Origin: Strix aluco
Lineage: Eukaryota; Chordata; Aves; Strigiformes; Strigidae
Assembly: GCF_031877795.1 (NCBI RefSeq)
Contig: NC_133971.1
Location: 9,401,973-9,465,972, forward strand
Direction of reading: 5' to 3'
Length of the DNA stretch: 64,000 nucleotides
Under the pieces are notes generated by a model. It was not told the origin of the DNA and did not search any database. It saw only the letters and a list, made by a program, of their open reading frames with translations. Made by a program: the position numbers and the translations under genes. Shown in pieces: positions 12,260 to 25,760 of this stretch (positions are counted from its first letter, which is position 1; every line of letters begins with the position of its first letter).

Positions 12260-15200
12260 GTATGTGTATATTCTTGTCAAAGACTTAAAAAACCCCCACT
12301 ACCACCAACAAAAAACCCCATTGCTTCATATTTTTAAATCTTTTGTGGTGATGGATAACTGGATAACTGTTGTGATGTGAACAAAACTTAACTTTTAATA
12401 ATTTATAGTATTGGTTTCAACTTTAAGATGTGTGTATATTTCCATAGTATCCCGTAAAGAGTAGTTCCCAGTTTGGGAAGATAGAAGGGGAGCCCCTCCA
12501 CATAATGTTGCACTATTGCTCATCTTCAAGACACAAAGAAACAGCACTTCAGGAGCTGTTTACTGTTTCTCAGACCTTTCGATAATTTTGTGTTGGAGAC
12601 TGACACAATTTTCACAGAAGAATTTGACTGGCTGCAAGTTATGGACATTTCAGGGGGGTTTGCAACAGCCAAAATAGAAGCGTTTCTGTAACATGGACAA
12701 TTGGGTGGCTAACGTTGAGTTTCTAGTCACTACAGGTATAGATCCACTCTCTGAAAGCTGCACAGTTTCATAACTTGTAGTCTATGGAGAGTGGACAACA
12801 CACCCTAATTTGTCTGAACACAGACTGTGTAAATTGTGTAAATGTGCCTAACTGTTTGCAGGAATATACCAATGTGTGAGAGTGGCGTATTAGCAGAGGT
12901 GACCTTCTGAAGCTGTTGTAATGCCATGGTTTGCTATGGAACTGCTTGCGTTTTTTGCTCCACAGTGTGTACCTTTGTCTGGGAAAGCACTAGTGGTTGC
13001 GCTTTGTGAAAAGGCGTAGTGCGAGCCAGTCAGATTACTGGTCTTAAAGAGTGGAGAAGGCAGGGCCTCATGCAGAGGAGCTAGTTCTTTCTTCTGAAAA
13101 TAAAGGCTGGAGTTCATTTCCAAGAAAGAGAAATCTCTTCCCACTCTCTTCTTCCCTCTCTCACTGCAGGATTAAATTGTGTACATTTGGGGAAAAAACC
13201 TCAACAGTTACTTTGGAAGGTAGTCACCAGAAGAAATTGGTCTCCATTAGTGCTGTCCCTGAACATGTCCTTGGTTCTGTAAACTCATGGGAAGTTTGAC
13301 TCTAAAATGTGAAAAACTGTCCAAGTGCTGTACACGTTTAAGCTTTGGAGAAAATGTACGTATTTCAGAAAAATGCAGGAACGTAACATAAAGCAGCTCC
13401 AGACTGTTATACTCCAACCTCCTCAGTGCAGACAGGCTTGGCACGGAGGCAATGTGTTGAAAAGTTTTCTGCTTTATTATTACCTTGTACGAAATGCCGT
13501 ATTTGAATTATGATCTGTGCCTAGTAATGCTCTGTGGGGTTTGGATGTGTCTTGTAAACTGTCTGGGTTTAAACAAATCGGTCAAGTATCTGTAAAGTTT
13601 TCTGTAGATGGTAATGGAATGGGTTTGCTTCATAGATGTCGATCTGGATTATGTTACTGCTGTGTCTATGAAACAACTGTTTAATAAACTGTTGAAACTA
13701 GCGGGTTGCTTTTGCGAATGAATGCGTATAAAATCAAAACCATGAGTGGTTGCTCTGAATGATGGGTGCTTGGAGGTCTGTATCCTTTACATCCCTCCCT
13801 TAGACGCTGCTGGTATCTGGACTAGTGTGTAATGAGAACATTTGAACAAATGCTACTTACAAAAAATCAGCTGGCTTCGATAAGTTGAAGATCTAGTTCT
13901 GCGTAAGGGTTCTATAACAATTTGTGTGTGAGAAGGCCACAGCAAACAGGAAAAAAACCTGCAGGTTGTGCTGACCGTAGTTAAATCACTTAACGTGAAG
14001 AAGTGAGTAGGCAGGGGACATGCAGTTTGGGCTGCCTACAGCACACGATGGTCCAATTTCTACTGAAAAGAGTCTTTGGCTTGCTGACGAATTATAAAAA
14101 GCTTGATTCCTCTTAATGCTTCTGTGTCTGAAGCTGAATTTCAGTGAGCAAAGGCAACTTCCCCGACGCTTCAGTTGTATGTCCTTTTAATGCTGCAAAA
14201 TGTAAACACTGGTACTTGCATCCATCTCTCTCAATTAAATGTACAGCGGAGATTTTCTCGTTCAAATACTCTGGAGCTCAAGAATCCATTTAAAAATATC
14301 GGTTAATGTAATTTTCTCTACACAGAGCTTCAGTCCGCTTGAAAGACATTTGGGTTGGTTACACAACTCTTTATGTAATGGACAAACAGAGCCTCTTAGC
14401 AGCCTCTTTACATGTACCCTTGAGGGTGGAGGCCTGCAACTCTAGCTAAAACCTCTGGGAATTGCTTAGAGACCAGTCCTTGAGACTATACTTGTTTGAA
14501 GGATTAGACTGAAGTGGTTTGGTTTATGTTTTGTAGCATTGCTTCCCATTTTAATGGCTGCCTTTGTTACCCCAGCAATAGAATTAAAACTCTCTATCTT
14601 CATTTGATTGCTGCCTTATTCACACCCATGGTGCTACAGGTGTGTTTAACACCGCATCAATGTGCTTCTTGTTTCTCCAGGAAACTCAACAGAAACAACC
14701 TCTGCTCTGTTCAAACCATCCATGCAAGATGATCCCCAGAGCTGTTCTCCTGTTGCCCATGGCAATTTTCTGGTCTTCAGGCATTAAATTCTCTTCAAAA
14801 ACCCCTGGCAGTTTCACTTGGACATCAGAGATAGCAGCAGAAGAAGAGTAACAACAACAATAATAATAAGGAAAATAGTTTTCTTCTGATTTTGTGGCTC
14901 TCAGTTGTAGGAGTGTTTCTTCCAAACGGAGCTATCACTATTAGGCATGCAGAGGAAGATGAGCTGGTTGGCAGCACAGTCACACTGCAGAGAAGTGACA
15001 GGAAGGTAGAGAAGTTGCAAAAAAAGAGGGTACTTGGACAGGGGTATTAGACTTTTTTGCTAAACTTTTGATTAAATATCCATAGCAACCACACAATATG
15101 TTGTCCTCTATATAAAATGGAAGGTATAGAAGAGAAATGGATTGAGTGAATTTGTTTAATAAGAGTTTGTCTGCAATGCATTGAACATTTGTTTCCGTGT

Positions 15201-18200
15201 TCATAATCCCTTGCAGTAGTATGCTTAGTAAAACTTCCTAATTTAATGCCTGTAGTTTGCAGTTTATGCTTGTAATGTGATCAATAAATACATCTTGGTA
15301 GCCTTTTACTGTGAGTTTAAAATTAGCAACACTTTCTTTTTGTAAACTCTGAGCAGATCAACTCTTTCCATTTTCATTGTTCTCAGAAATAAGGATTGAT
15401 GATGAAAACCTACTAAAAACTTGTGGTACAAACTGGAGGAAGAGGAAGACGCAGTCTTTAGCACTATGGGCATGCTCCCAGTAAGTCCAGACTGGTTTTG
15501 AAAAGGGGCCAGATCTGAGCTGAGTGGCAGATGGGAACAGGCTGTCCTTGCAACTTTGTCAGAGAGAGCCTGAGGAGAGGCATGGTGGACAGCAAGAAGG
15601 AATCACCCATCAGTGCGTAGTACTGCACAAGCAGTATGTTAGAGCAGGTATCTCTGGTTTATCATGTACGCCTCCCCAGGTCACCCAGGCACACCTTATT
15701 TTTTGTGAAAACCCGGCTCAATATTTCTAAGTTAAAAAAGGAATACAGCATACTCCAGGTACGAAGGAAATTGCCTGAATGTCTCATCTGATTTATAAGG
15801 GGGTTTAACAAACAAGTAAAATCAGCAGTCACGTGTTTATTTGAAAATGCTTGGAAACTGGATCCTGTTAAGAATACAAGAAATGCCACATATCTTAGGC
15901 TATTATCTGCCATAAGGACATGACAAGGTCATTATTAAGTCTTAGCCCTTAATAGTTTTGTGCCTTACAAGGCCTTTAGAATTCCCTTTAGCACCCCCCT
16001 GCATTTTGTTGGATGACGCTTGAATTATTTTTCTTAATTTTACATGCAGAATTGTGTTTAACGACATGATGCCTGTGGGCTGGGGGGCTGGGAAGCAATA
16101 GTTCTGCCTTGTGGCTGATGAAGAAAGAAGCTGGTCTGTGGCCAGAAGGTCTGGAGGATGGATTGCCACAATATCGACTACAGCCTGGAAGGATGTTCTG
16201 TCAGTGTTAGTCATTGCTATTTTATATTTTAAAATGATTAATTGCAGACTTCTGCATTAAGCTGTTCTTCTCCTCATGGACTGACCACGCCTATACTCAT
16301 TCAACTGCAACTAACCTGCCCTGGTGTCTTTTTCACAGTCTCACACAGCCACAAATAAATTCTCTCATTACCCTCAGCTATTAACCATGGCTACATCATT
16401 TTGACCCTTACTGGAACCTAACTAAAGGACAAAACTCACCTACCCAACAGCCACACCACTAGGACAATTCCTTCTGACCTTGTTTTTGAGCAGGTAAAAT
16501 ATGGAGAAGGAGTGTCTTAATGAGATAAATAAAAAACCCCGAATGCCTAATCACACAAAGGCACAGTACACAACATTCTGGGTTAGATTTTTACCAGCAA
16601 ATGAAAGGTGCCCACGACCCCTCTCATGCACTGAGGCCAGCCGGAATGTTAGGTAGCCCAAGCTAATGCTGTCATAACAATTTCACAATACAGAGCAATG
16701 AGATGTGGTGCCCTAGAACTGTTCAATGTATTTATGTAGATGTAGCTGCAGCGTCTATAGTGTCTGTACACCGGCAAAAGCAAAGAGACACCATCTTGAG
16801 CTCCTTCAGAGCAAGGAATTTGGTTTCCCAGTTCCTTGATGAGAGCTCTGACTGCTACGGTGTCCAGCAAACGTGGGCAGAACCACATTACTCTGACCTA
16901 GTTGGCAGAGTCTGCTCCATTGAAAGCCCAAGCTGGTTGGCATCAAGGAGTGCCCTGACAGGGCAGATCACACGCAGCCCCATGTGTGTCTCCTGGTCCT
17001 GGGCAGGCTCAAGCGCTTGAGCCGCTGAGCATGGGACACTGGTGGAAGAACTGCAGTAGTGGGTGTCCAAAGGCTTCAGGTACAAAGGGACGAACTAAAT
17101 GAATTTGGGCGTATCCCAGGCCAAGAAATAGCTGTTTCAGTTACAGGAGGAGAGCCGTATTGCAAATTTGGACTTAAAAGCCTCCCTTCCGTCTGACTCC
17201 TACCTTAGATGCTGAGCAGCTCTTTGGGTGCGTCTGCCCTGTTTTCACTCACAGGTCTTGGTTCCACATTGTCCACTCTGCAGTCATGATAATTCATTCT
17301 GTAGCTCTTTTTTGGAGCAAACAGATTTGTTCCCTTTGAAACAATACCTGTACGCCGTTCTGGAAATGATTTAGTCCAGACACCCTCCCAAGAAGCAGTG
17401 TGAGCGAGACTACACCAGGTTTGGCTCCTGCTGTCCCCTTTTTGTCCTGGCTTTCCATCCTTGGCCATCCTCGAGCACTTTCCCATGCTGTGGCAGCAGC
17501 CGTGCGACACTGCCCATTAGGTTCACACTGCAAGAGCAGCACTCGGAGTGGCAATGGAACAGGCTCTTGCATTGCCTTGGATGCTTTGGACAGCACTTTC
17601 TACACCTTCACACACAGAGAAAATGATTATATTGTCTTAAGGACCCAGGGTCAAACGCTGTGTCACGTGGGCATGGTCGTCATGTTCTCTAGTCCCGAGC
17701 AGAGTCAATGTCACTGCTCTTGTCACTTGGCTTGGAGCAAGGGACCACTTTTTGGGCTGGATGCATTTAGCTGCATTTTTCAGTCTAGCCTTCTATTCAG
17801 TATGGATCTCAGAATAAGATAATCAAATAAATGAGTGCACATGGGAAGGTACAAATAAGAGAAGGAAATAGATGAGTGTGTATGACAAGATAAAAATAAA
17901 ATCCTATAACTTCATATATATGCACAACTTTTACTCATGAAGAAGATTGTGAAGCTCTGGGAGAAGATCAGCTGTAAGCCCACAGACAGCCAGAATCTAG
18001 CTGGGATGCCCACCCTACACTTGGTAGAAGCAGACAGGACCCTGCTGTGCCAGGTGGGGGGAGCTGAAGCCCTCTCCCTCTGACAAGGGTGAAGCTGGCC
18101 AGAAATGCCTCTCACCACATGGCAGCACCTATGACCCGCTGCGAGGAAGCAGAGATCTAACCCTGCTACCAGCACTGCCTCGATGTTTATGTGCCCGAAC

Positions 18201-20553
18201 AACAGCAACCTGCTTCTGGTGGGCACAGATGAGTGCTGGCACTTGTCTTCTTCGTTCTGGGGCTGGCTACTAGCAGGAGGCATTTTTAGTTGCGGTGGCA
18301 GTGCAGGGAGATGGAGGCAGTTCTGTGAGGACATATGGAGAAAAAAAAAAGTCACGTCATCTCCAGCCCGTCTGCTCCAGCACTGGTAAGGGGTTATCTC
18401 CACAATTGGATGCAATTCAGGGTTAGTCCCTACAGGTTTGAGCCACTGATGTAAATTTGCTTAAAATAAATAGTGGAGGGGCAACCGAGTGTGGGAAGGC
18501 ACAAAAATCACAAAATCTGTGACTGTGAAACACTGAGGGGAATCACCAGGGGACAAACCCTCCTGTATTTTACAGTCTGTGCTGTGTAAAGCAGCTCAGA
18601 GCTTCAGGTTGTCTGTTGATCACTGCTCTGGCCCCACTTCAGCTCAGGAGGATGCACAGAAGTTGATTACAGGTGTCGGCTGTTGTAGCCCTTCAGGCAG
18701 CCTACCCCTTCCAGAAACAAAGTCCAAGCCAAAGCGGAGCAACTCCTTCCCCTCTGCCTCTCTGCAGTCGGGCTTGCCTCACGCTCCCTCCTCCTCCACC
18801 TCTTGCTGCTCCTCACTCAGTCTGGCTTTTCCTGGGCTGCAGGAGCCCTTCCCTGCTCTTGGCTGACAGGGATGCCCGCCAAACTCCTTCACCTGCTGGG
18901 GGCCACCCCCCCAGCCCTGCAGCCATCATCACCATCTTCCATCCTACAGCCCTGTGCTGCTTGGCAAGAGGTGAGTTTTTACAAGTCATTACAGTTTTGA
19001 AGAAGAGCTGCTGCACAAGCGAACGTTGATTTCCCGGTGCTCTTTGGAGCGGTGGTGCTCTCACTCACCGGGGGTGGCTGGTGGGCTCCCAGAGAGCTTG
19101 GCTGTCCTTTCTCAGGCTGAATGGCATCAGGAGCACAGCCACACACACGTGGGGGTAGGAACAACTGACAGAAACAAGGGTTAAGTAGTACCTATCAACA
19201 CTGACAGACAATAGTTCATTCGTCTCTTCCTCCTCAGAAGGCCAGTGTGTATCCGGGTGTAATGGCCCCATCCTTCGTATCCAGCACTTTGCATTTTAAT
19301 TGCTGCAAAACAGGAATAGGGCCAGCTTGCTAGGGACGTTATCTTCTGCTATTTTGATTTCAAAACTTAAACCTATCAAAGCTAAAAATAAAGCTCCTCC
19401 TATTACAGATAATAGGAACTGCTGCATTATTTCTCTGTCCTGCCACTTGTAGTAGCCACAGCTTACTGCCTCTGAAGAACCATCTGTATCATGTAGTTCT
19501 GCCTGTGTCTGTTTACTCGACCTAAGAGAGCTATTACTAACCTGAACTCCCTCTTTGGGCTGCCTGGGGAGGTGAAAACTCACCGGATCAGGAAATGATG
19601 CTTGGGTGAAAAGGCTTGATAGTTCCCCAATTTTCCTGATTAAAAGGAGCAGCAAAGGTATCTCAGAGATAAAGCATGCTCTTAGCTGAAAATTGGCCAC
19701 GTACTTTCCCTTTCTTAATGAAAGACCTGCATTTCAGTACGAGATACCCATTTCCTCCAGGAAAGAGGCAAGAGAGAAAGAGCTACACGTCTTACACTGC
19801 TCTTTGAACTGATACAAGATGCACTGACCTGAGCTAAAGTCCCTCCTGAATAGCCTTAAGTTTTAGCATGGAGGAGACAGCGTCAGGTAGCTGAGACACT
19901 TGAAAGCAGCTGTAGGCACACCTTTACCAATATTGACTCCTAACCTGGAAGCAGCAGGATGTGCTATTGCCACACACTGTTGGCAGGAGCCCCTGTATCT
20001 TTGGGTAGGGGTTTGCGTGGAGCCCAGGCATGTTTTGTCACCAGTGCGTCTTCTTTTGTCCCCAGTCTTCTTCCCCTTGCTGTGTCCCAGGAGTGGTTGC
20101 ACACCTGAAGGTCAGCTCTGCAAGCTCCTCAGCTAGAGGAGAGCTGCTGCTATCTCTGAGCAAGGGGAGGCCTGCAATGCCCAGCTGAGGGTAAAGGGGC
20201 CATACCCTGACCTCAGTGCATGGGGAGTGGCACCATTGTAATCAGTGGTGGCCAAATTACAAACTAAATGGTGATAAACAGTGGCTGGAAAATGGGTCTG
20301 TGCAATTTAATACCATATTACCACTGATGCTATTTTATTGTCAACTGGGAAAATGGGATAAAAAGTGCCTTACGTTGATGCCTTTATGACTTTCTGTAGG
20401 GATCCTAATGCTCAGAAAAATGTGGATTAGGATGAGGTATGTTACTGCCATGTACGGAGGAAAAGGGAAAGAAACAAGCATCTGTATGCTGTGCTGTGCT
20501 GAACAAGAGGATGTACAGTTGTTAGTCCCTTCTTCCTCTCCCCCATATAACCC
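12260..20553. other. Gene-poor stretch after the RBBP6-like exons
   Basis: Nothing recognisable is encoded on either strand. AATAAA motifs near 13682 and 15283 on the plus strand could end a transcript from the RBBP6-like gene, but no exon linking to them was found. I looked specifically for the RBBP6 CCHC zinc knuckle and RING exons and saw neither. Confidence 0.45.
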
Positions 20554-21163
20554 TGTGGCCAAAGGGGAAGAACTCGGTTGTGATTTGAACTTGGCCAGCA
20601 GCCAAACACCACACAGCCGCTCGCTCATCCTCCCCCTGCCCGGGGACTGGTAAAGAAACCGGAGGCATAAAGGGAGACTCATAGGTTGAGATAAAAAACA
20701 GTTTAGAAACTAACTGTAATAAAATAAAACAATAACAATAGTAGAAAGTACAAATGGGTAATGCACAATGCAATCACCACTCGCCAACTGATACCCAGCC
20801 CATTCACGGCTAGCGGTCCCACAAAACCAAGATCCTGCAATTGCAATCCTGGAAGCAAGAGAGAACCCCCCTCCTTCCTGGCCACCCCCCCTTTATATAC
20901 TGAGCATGACGTTACATGATAGGGAATATTCCATTGGCTAATTTGAGTCCAGTGCTCTGGCTGTGCCCCCTCTCAGCTTCTTGTACATCTGTGCAAGGAC
21001 AGGACACGGGGAGTTGGAGAGTCCTTGATGTCTTAACAACAACCGTAAACATCAGCATTTTATCAGCATTCTTCACGTACCGAATCTCATACTGAATCCA
21101 AAACAGGGCACCCTTTGAGCTGCTAAGAAGAAAATGAACTCTATCCCAGCCAAAACCAGGACA
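20554..21163 (-). mobile_element. LTR (about 610 bp), reverse orientation
   Basis: On the minus strand it starts TGTCCTGGTTTTGGCTGGGATAG at 21163, a start typical of avian endogenous retrovirus LTRs, and ends with CA at 20554. TATATAAA (complement of 20892-20899) sits about 270 bp inside, where a U3 promoter belongs. The 5-bp flanks (AACCC and GTCAG) do not match, so no target-site duplication is seen. It points away from the plus-strand gag beside it and therefore is not that element's own LTR. Confidence 0.7.
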
Positions 21164-22235
21164 GTCAGGAGAGCTCAGAAAGAGATCAGAAAAAAAGGAC
21201 AAATGGGAAATGGGAATTTTAGCACTATTTCAAGGAGGACTAGAGGGCATTCTCAGCCAGTGATAGAGGCACCGTTGAGACAGGCTGTCGGGATGGACGC
21301 TATGCCAGTCTTTGTGCACGTCACTTTTACTACTTCAGATTTGTTGAATTGGGAGCACTGTGTTGGAACAGAGAGAATCCTGATGGAATGTTCAGCTTTT
21401 AGAAACTATTATGCTGACTCACAACACTAACTGGGGGGACATGCAGGCTTTACTGAATACCTTCTTTTACTGCAGAAGAAAGAAGGATGGTACTAGACAA
21501 GGTGAAAGAAGAGGGAGGAAGAAGGAATAGGTGGGAGGATCCTAGTCAGTATTTGCCTTTGAGAGAAGATCCGGAGTGGGACACGAATACTGGGCTAGGA
21601 AAAACTAAATTGAAGCAATACCAGCAGCTGATGGGGTACAGCATGGGGTCCAAAAAGCAGAGAAATCTGTCTAAACTGTGTGAAGTTAGACAAGAGGCTG
21701 AAGAAAGTCCATCAGCTTTTTATGAGAGATTGTGTGAAGTGGCTAAGAAATGGACTGATTTAGATCCGGAAGAGGAGGAAAATGAGAAAGTGTTCAACAT
21801 GTCGTTTATAGGTCGGCCATTGCAAGATACAAGAAAAAAGTTACAGAAAGTAGATGGAGCAGGGGGAATGTCTGTTTCCCAGTTGATTGAAATTGCTTAT
21901 AAGGTACATAATAATAGAGAGGTAAAGAAGGAAAAGAAGGGACAGCAAAAAAAGAAACTGCAGGGTTCTCTCTTAGCTGCAACAATTGTAGACAGATGAG
22001 GTGGGATGAGACAATGAGGAAGAGGAGGTTGTGGGGGAAGGGGTAGAGGGGGTCCTGAAGCAAGACCGGGATACGGAGCATGAAAAGGCCCTCCTCGGGG
22101 CTTGAATCAGTGTGCTATTTGCAGGCAGGAAGGACACTGGACAAATGAATGTCCAAGTAAAGAAAGAAAACGGAGAGGAGAACAGATGAGGAACGACAAC
22201 CTTACAATGTTGGAGGATTTGGATAATGAATGAAG
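21164..22235 (+). pseudogene. Endogenous gamma-like (class I) retrovirus gag remnant
   Basis: It encodes part of a capsid and a nucleocapsid. FTTSDLLNW near 21330 and ESPSAFYERL near 21700 are recognisable gammaretrovirus-type capsid motifs. A single CCHC zinc knuckle (C-X2-C-X4-H-X4-C, from CAIC near 22110) marks the nucleocapsid. A 170-residue open frame covers 21487-21999, but stops and frame changes lie before and after it (near 21430-21480 and 22000-22085). The matrix region is missing: the inverted LTR at 20554-21163 abuts the remnant. After 22235 homology fades within about 130 bp and no protease follows. It is an old, inactive copy. Confidence 0.75.
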
Positions 22236-23839
22236 GGGACAGGGGGAGGATATTAAAGCATCCCCAGCAGATCCCCTGGTTCCAGTAAAGCTGGGGAATG
22301 ATGGACTGGTAGGAGCTGATACTAATGAAAATTGTCTGGAAGCAACAATCAGCATGTTGATCAGGTGATTGCACACCAGGTGAATGAACCCAGTTTTGGG
22401 ACAACAAACACACCCGCACACCCTGAATGCACACCAACACACACACACAGACACTCACTGGCTGCACAGCAACACACACACTCCCATGGACTGCACTCCT
22501 CAGCCTTCCTGCTGCCACTGCTCCCAGCCTCTTGCTGCTTCATCCCCTTCAGTTGCTCCACACTGGAACCCTATCCCAAACCCACCAGACACCCCCTCCG
22601 CCCCCAACTAATCAAGCTCAGCCCTAGAGCTACCCTGCAGCTTTGGCCCAGTGACATCTCTGGCTAACAGAGTGCTGGGGTAGCCAGCTGTGGGTTAGAG
22701 AGATGACCAGCCCTGCTAAGAGTGCAGGTCAGTGGAGCCTGTGCTCTGTACTGCATGTCCAAGCTGAGGCCTCTTGACAGAAAGCTGGACTTGGTCAGGG
22801 TGGGACCATGACACAGCATCATCTCCAGAGCCACAACAGCTCCCTTAAAACCATGGTGAAGAAGCAGCAAAGGGCACGCCACAGTGTCCAGAGATCCCAG
22901 CTCAGCTGGAGGCGTGCGGTTCACCCCTGGGTGGGAACAGAGCTGGGAACTGCAGCACCATCACTTGCCAGGGGCCAGGAGCGCAGCAAGAGGAGGTTGG
23001 GATGGATGGTCCTGGCAGCCTCAGAGGCAGGACCTTGTGCCGCCAGTGCAGAGTGGACATGCCTAGGTGGGAAGCAGCTCAGGGTATGCATGCTTGAGCA
23101 CCTCCAGGTCCTTCATGACTCCGGGAGGTGGAAATGTGGCCGGTGGTTGGCAGGCCTGGTCCTCTTGTAAGGTCTGTCAGGGATGCTGGGGCTGATCAAT
23201 CAGGGGGGCTGCAAGCACATGCCATCCACATGACTGAAAGGGTCTCTCTCCTCTTGCTCATGAGCTAGGCCAGCTTCCCTTCTGCCATTGCTAGCAGCCA
23301 GGCTTCTGGAATCACCCCCTCCCGCCCCGGGTACAGAGCAGGGCTGCACAGAAAAGGGTTTGGAATCACTCTCAAAGAGAAGGTAAGATGGACTGTAGTG
23401 ATTAGGTGCAGGGCTCAGTCCAACAGCCAAACCAACCAGCTGTTTGCTTATGTGTGAGTAGCTCCTTGATCCCCCCTTCTCTCCATTTTCCGTGCTTAAC
23501 ATCCCCCTCATCTTCCTCGACTCCTCCCTTTCTCCGCCCTTATCTCCTCTCCCACAAGGGACCCACCCCTGGTTGTTTTTACCCCTTGCTCCCAGGTTTG
23601 CTCCATCTGTGAACAGATTTGGTGTTTCAGGTGCTGTTAGCTAGGTCACCTTGGACTTCCATGGCATTCCTCATGTGGTTTCCTGGGTACTGCTGTCCCT
23701 GCCAGATTCCTCTCCCTAAAATGACCCCATCTCTTCCTCCAATTATCTGTGAAGTGTGGCCATCTCCCACATCATTCTCCCTTAACCATCTGCAAAATCT
23801 GGTGCTGGAAGAGCGGAGTATCCACAAAAGACAAGATGC
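22236..23839. other. No recognised gene; CA-rich low-complexity DNA
   Basis: A CA-rich, microsatellite-like tract runs through 22405-22480. The remainder contains only short frames without homology that I recognise, and its origin is unclear. Confidence 0.45.
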
Positions 23840-24178
23840 TGTCACAGTAGAGACGGACACGACAAACATCAGATTGTGTAAAATGACCAAAATGGCCACA
23901 ATGGCTACAGAGGCTACTTTATTGTTCTAACAAGCCTTTTTATAACCTTCAAAGTAGGTGTTCATACAGGATTGGTTTACTTTAGTAACTAAGAGTTCAT
24001 GATTGGGTGTTAGTTTCTCGGCTGAATCATCAGGACAGTTCTTCTTATCTTATTTCTCTAATCTTGTTTCCATGGCACTTCTCGGGACTTTCCGGCCTCT
24101 CATGGATACACTGGAATCTCGTCAAGCTTAAATTCTTCTTCAATTAGACTAGAGGTAGACCCGCTGCCTCCCCCGACA
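23840..24178 (-). mobile_element. LTR (about 339 bp), reverse orientation
   Basis: Read on the minus strand it starts TGTCGGGGGAGGCAGCGGG at 24178 and ends with CA at 23840. It has a TTATAAAA promoter box (complement of 23937-23944) followed about 15 bp later by AATAAA (complement of 23918-23923). Its 5' end is shared with the LTR at 1-325. No clear target-site duplication was found, and a CR1 element follows 25 bp away. Confidence 0.65.
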
Positions 24179-24202
24179 ATATGCCTTCTCTCAGGCCGCC
24201 TT

Positions 24203-25760
24203 CACAGAATCACAGAATCATCTAGGTTGGAAAAGACCTTGAAGATCATCCAGTCCAACCATTGACCTAACACTGACAGTTCAACTACACCATATCCCTC
24301 AGCGCTAAGTCAACCCGACTCTTAAACACCTCCAGGGATGGGGACGCCACCACCTCCCTGGGCAGCCCATTGCAATGCCTAACAACCCGTTCTGTAAAGA
24401 AATACTTCCTAATATCCAGTCTAAACCTTCCCTGGTGCAACTTGAGGCCATTACCTCTTGTCCTATTGCTTGTTACTTGGTTAAAGAGACTCATCCCCAG
24501 CTCTCTGCACCCTCCTTTCAGGTAGTTGTAGAGGGCGATGAGGTCTCCCCTCAGCCTCCTCTTCTCCAGACTAAACACCTCCAGTTCCCTCAGCCGCTCC
24601 TCGTACGACCTGTGCTCCAGACCCTTCACCAGCTTCGTTGTCCTTCTTTGGACACGCTCAAGTCATTCAACGTCCTTTTTGTAGTGAGGGGCCCAAAACT
24701 GAACACAGTATTTGAGGTGTGGCCTCACCAGTGCCGAGTACAGGGGCAATATCCCTTCCCTGTCCCTGCTGGCCACACTATTGCTGATACAAGCCAGGAT
24801 GCCATTGGCCTTCTTGGCCACCTGGGCACACTGCTGGCTCCTGTTCAGACGGCTGTCAATCAACACCCCCAGGTCCCTCTCTGACTGGCAGCTCTCCAGC
24901 CACTGCTCCCCAAGCCTGTAGCGCTGCTGGGGGTTGTTGTGGCCCAAGTGCAGCACCCGGCATTTGGCCTTATTGAAACTCCTACAGTTGGCCTCAGCCC
25001 ATCGCTCCAGCCTGTCCAGGTCTCTCTGCAGAGCCTCCCTACCCTCGAGCAGATCAACACTCCCACCCAACTTGGTGTCATCTGCAAACTTACTGAGGGT
25101 GCACTCGATCCCCTCGTCTAGATCATCAATAAAGATGTTAAACAGGAGTGGCCCCAAAATCAAGCCCTGGGGGACACCACTCATGACCAGCTGCCAACTG
25201 GATTTAACTCCATTCACCACAACTCTTTGGGCCCGGCCATCCAGCCAGTTTTTTACCCAGCAAAGTGTGTGCCCATCCAAGCCGCGAGTAGCCAGTTTCG
25301 CCAGGAGAATGCTGTGGGAAATGGTGTCAAAGGCCTTACTAAAGTCAAGGTAGACAACGTCCACAGCCTTTCCCTCATCCAATAAACGGGTCACCCTGTC
25401 GTAGAAGGAGATCAGGTTTGTCAGGCAGGACCTGCCTTTCATAAACCCATGCTGACTATGCCTGATCCCCTGGTTGTCCATTATATGACTTTTAATGGCA
25501 CTCGAGATGACCTGCTCCATGACCTTCCCTGGCACCGAGGTCAGACTGACAGGTCTATAGTTTCCTGGATCCTCCTTCCTGCCTTTCTTGTAGATGGGTG
25601 TCACATTTGCCACCCTCCAGTCCAATGGGACCTCCCCAGTTAGCCATGACTTCAGGTAAGTCATGGAAAGTGGCTTGGCACGCACATCTGCCAACTCCCT
25701 CAGCACCCTTGGGTGTAACCCATCCAGTCCCACAGACTTGTGTGCATCAAAGTGGTGTAG
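24203..25760 (-). mobile_element. CR1 LINE, 5'-truncated, reverse transcriptase largely open
   Basis: The minus strand encodes the C-terminal half of CR1 ORF2. A 356-codon frame (25733-24663) starts at [10 protein letters not shown] and includes the reverse-transcriptase motifs GVPQG and FADDTKL. One in-frame TGA near 24667 separates it from a 114-codon continuation (24629-24285) carrying RLRGDLI and NGLPREVV. The 3' end has the CR1 tail, with repeated ATTCTGTG-type octamers at 24207-24222 on the complementary strand. So few disabling changes suggest a fairly young insertion compared with the other CR1 copies here. Confidence 0.92.

Noticed and set aside
20554-22235. LTR and gag read as one provirus
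   Set aside because: They are in opposite orientations and gag lacks its leader and matrix, so they are not one element.
22332-22667. Plus-strand His/Thr-rich frames
   Set aside because: They are products of the CA-rich tract in several frames.
24285-25353. Plus-strand frames such as 24375-24884 and 24934-25353
   Set aside because: They are complements of the minus-strand CR1 reverse-transcriptase frame.
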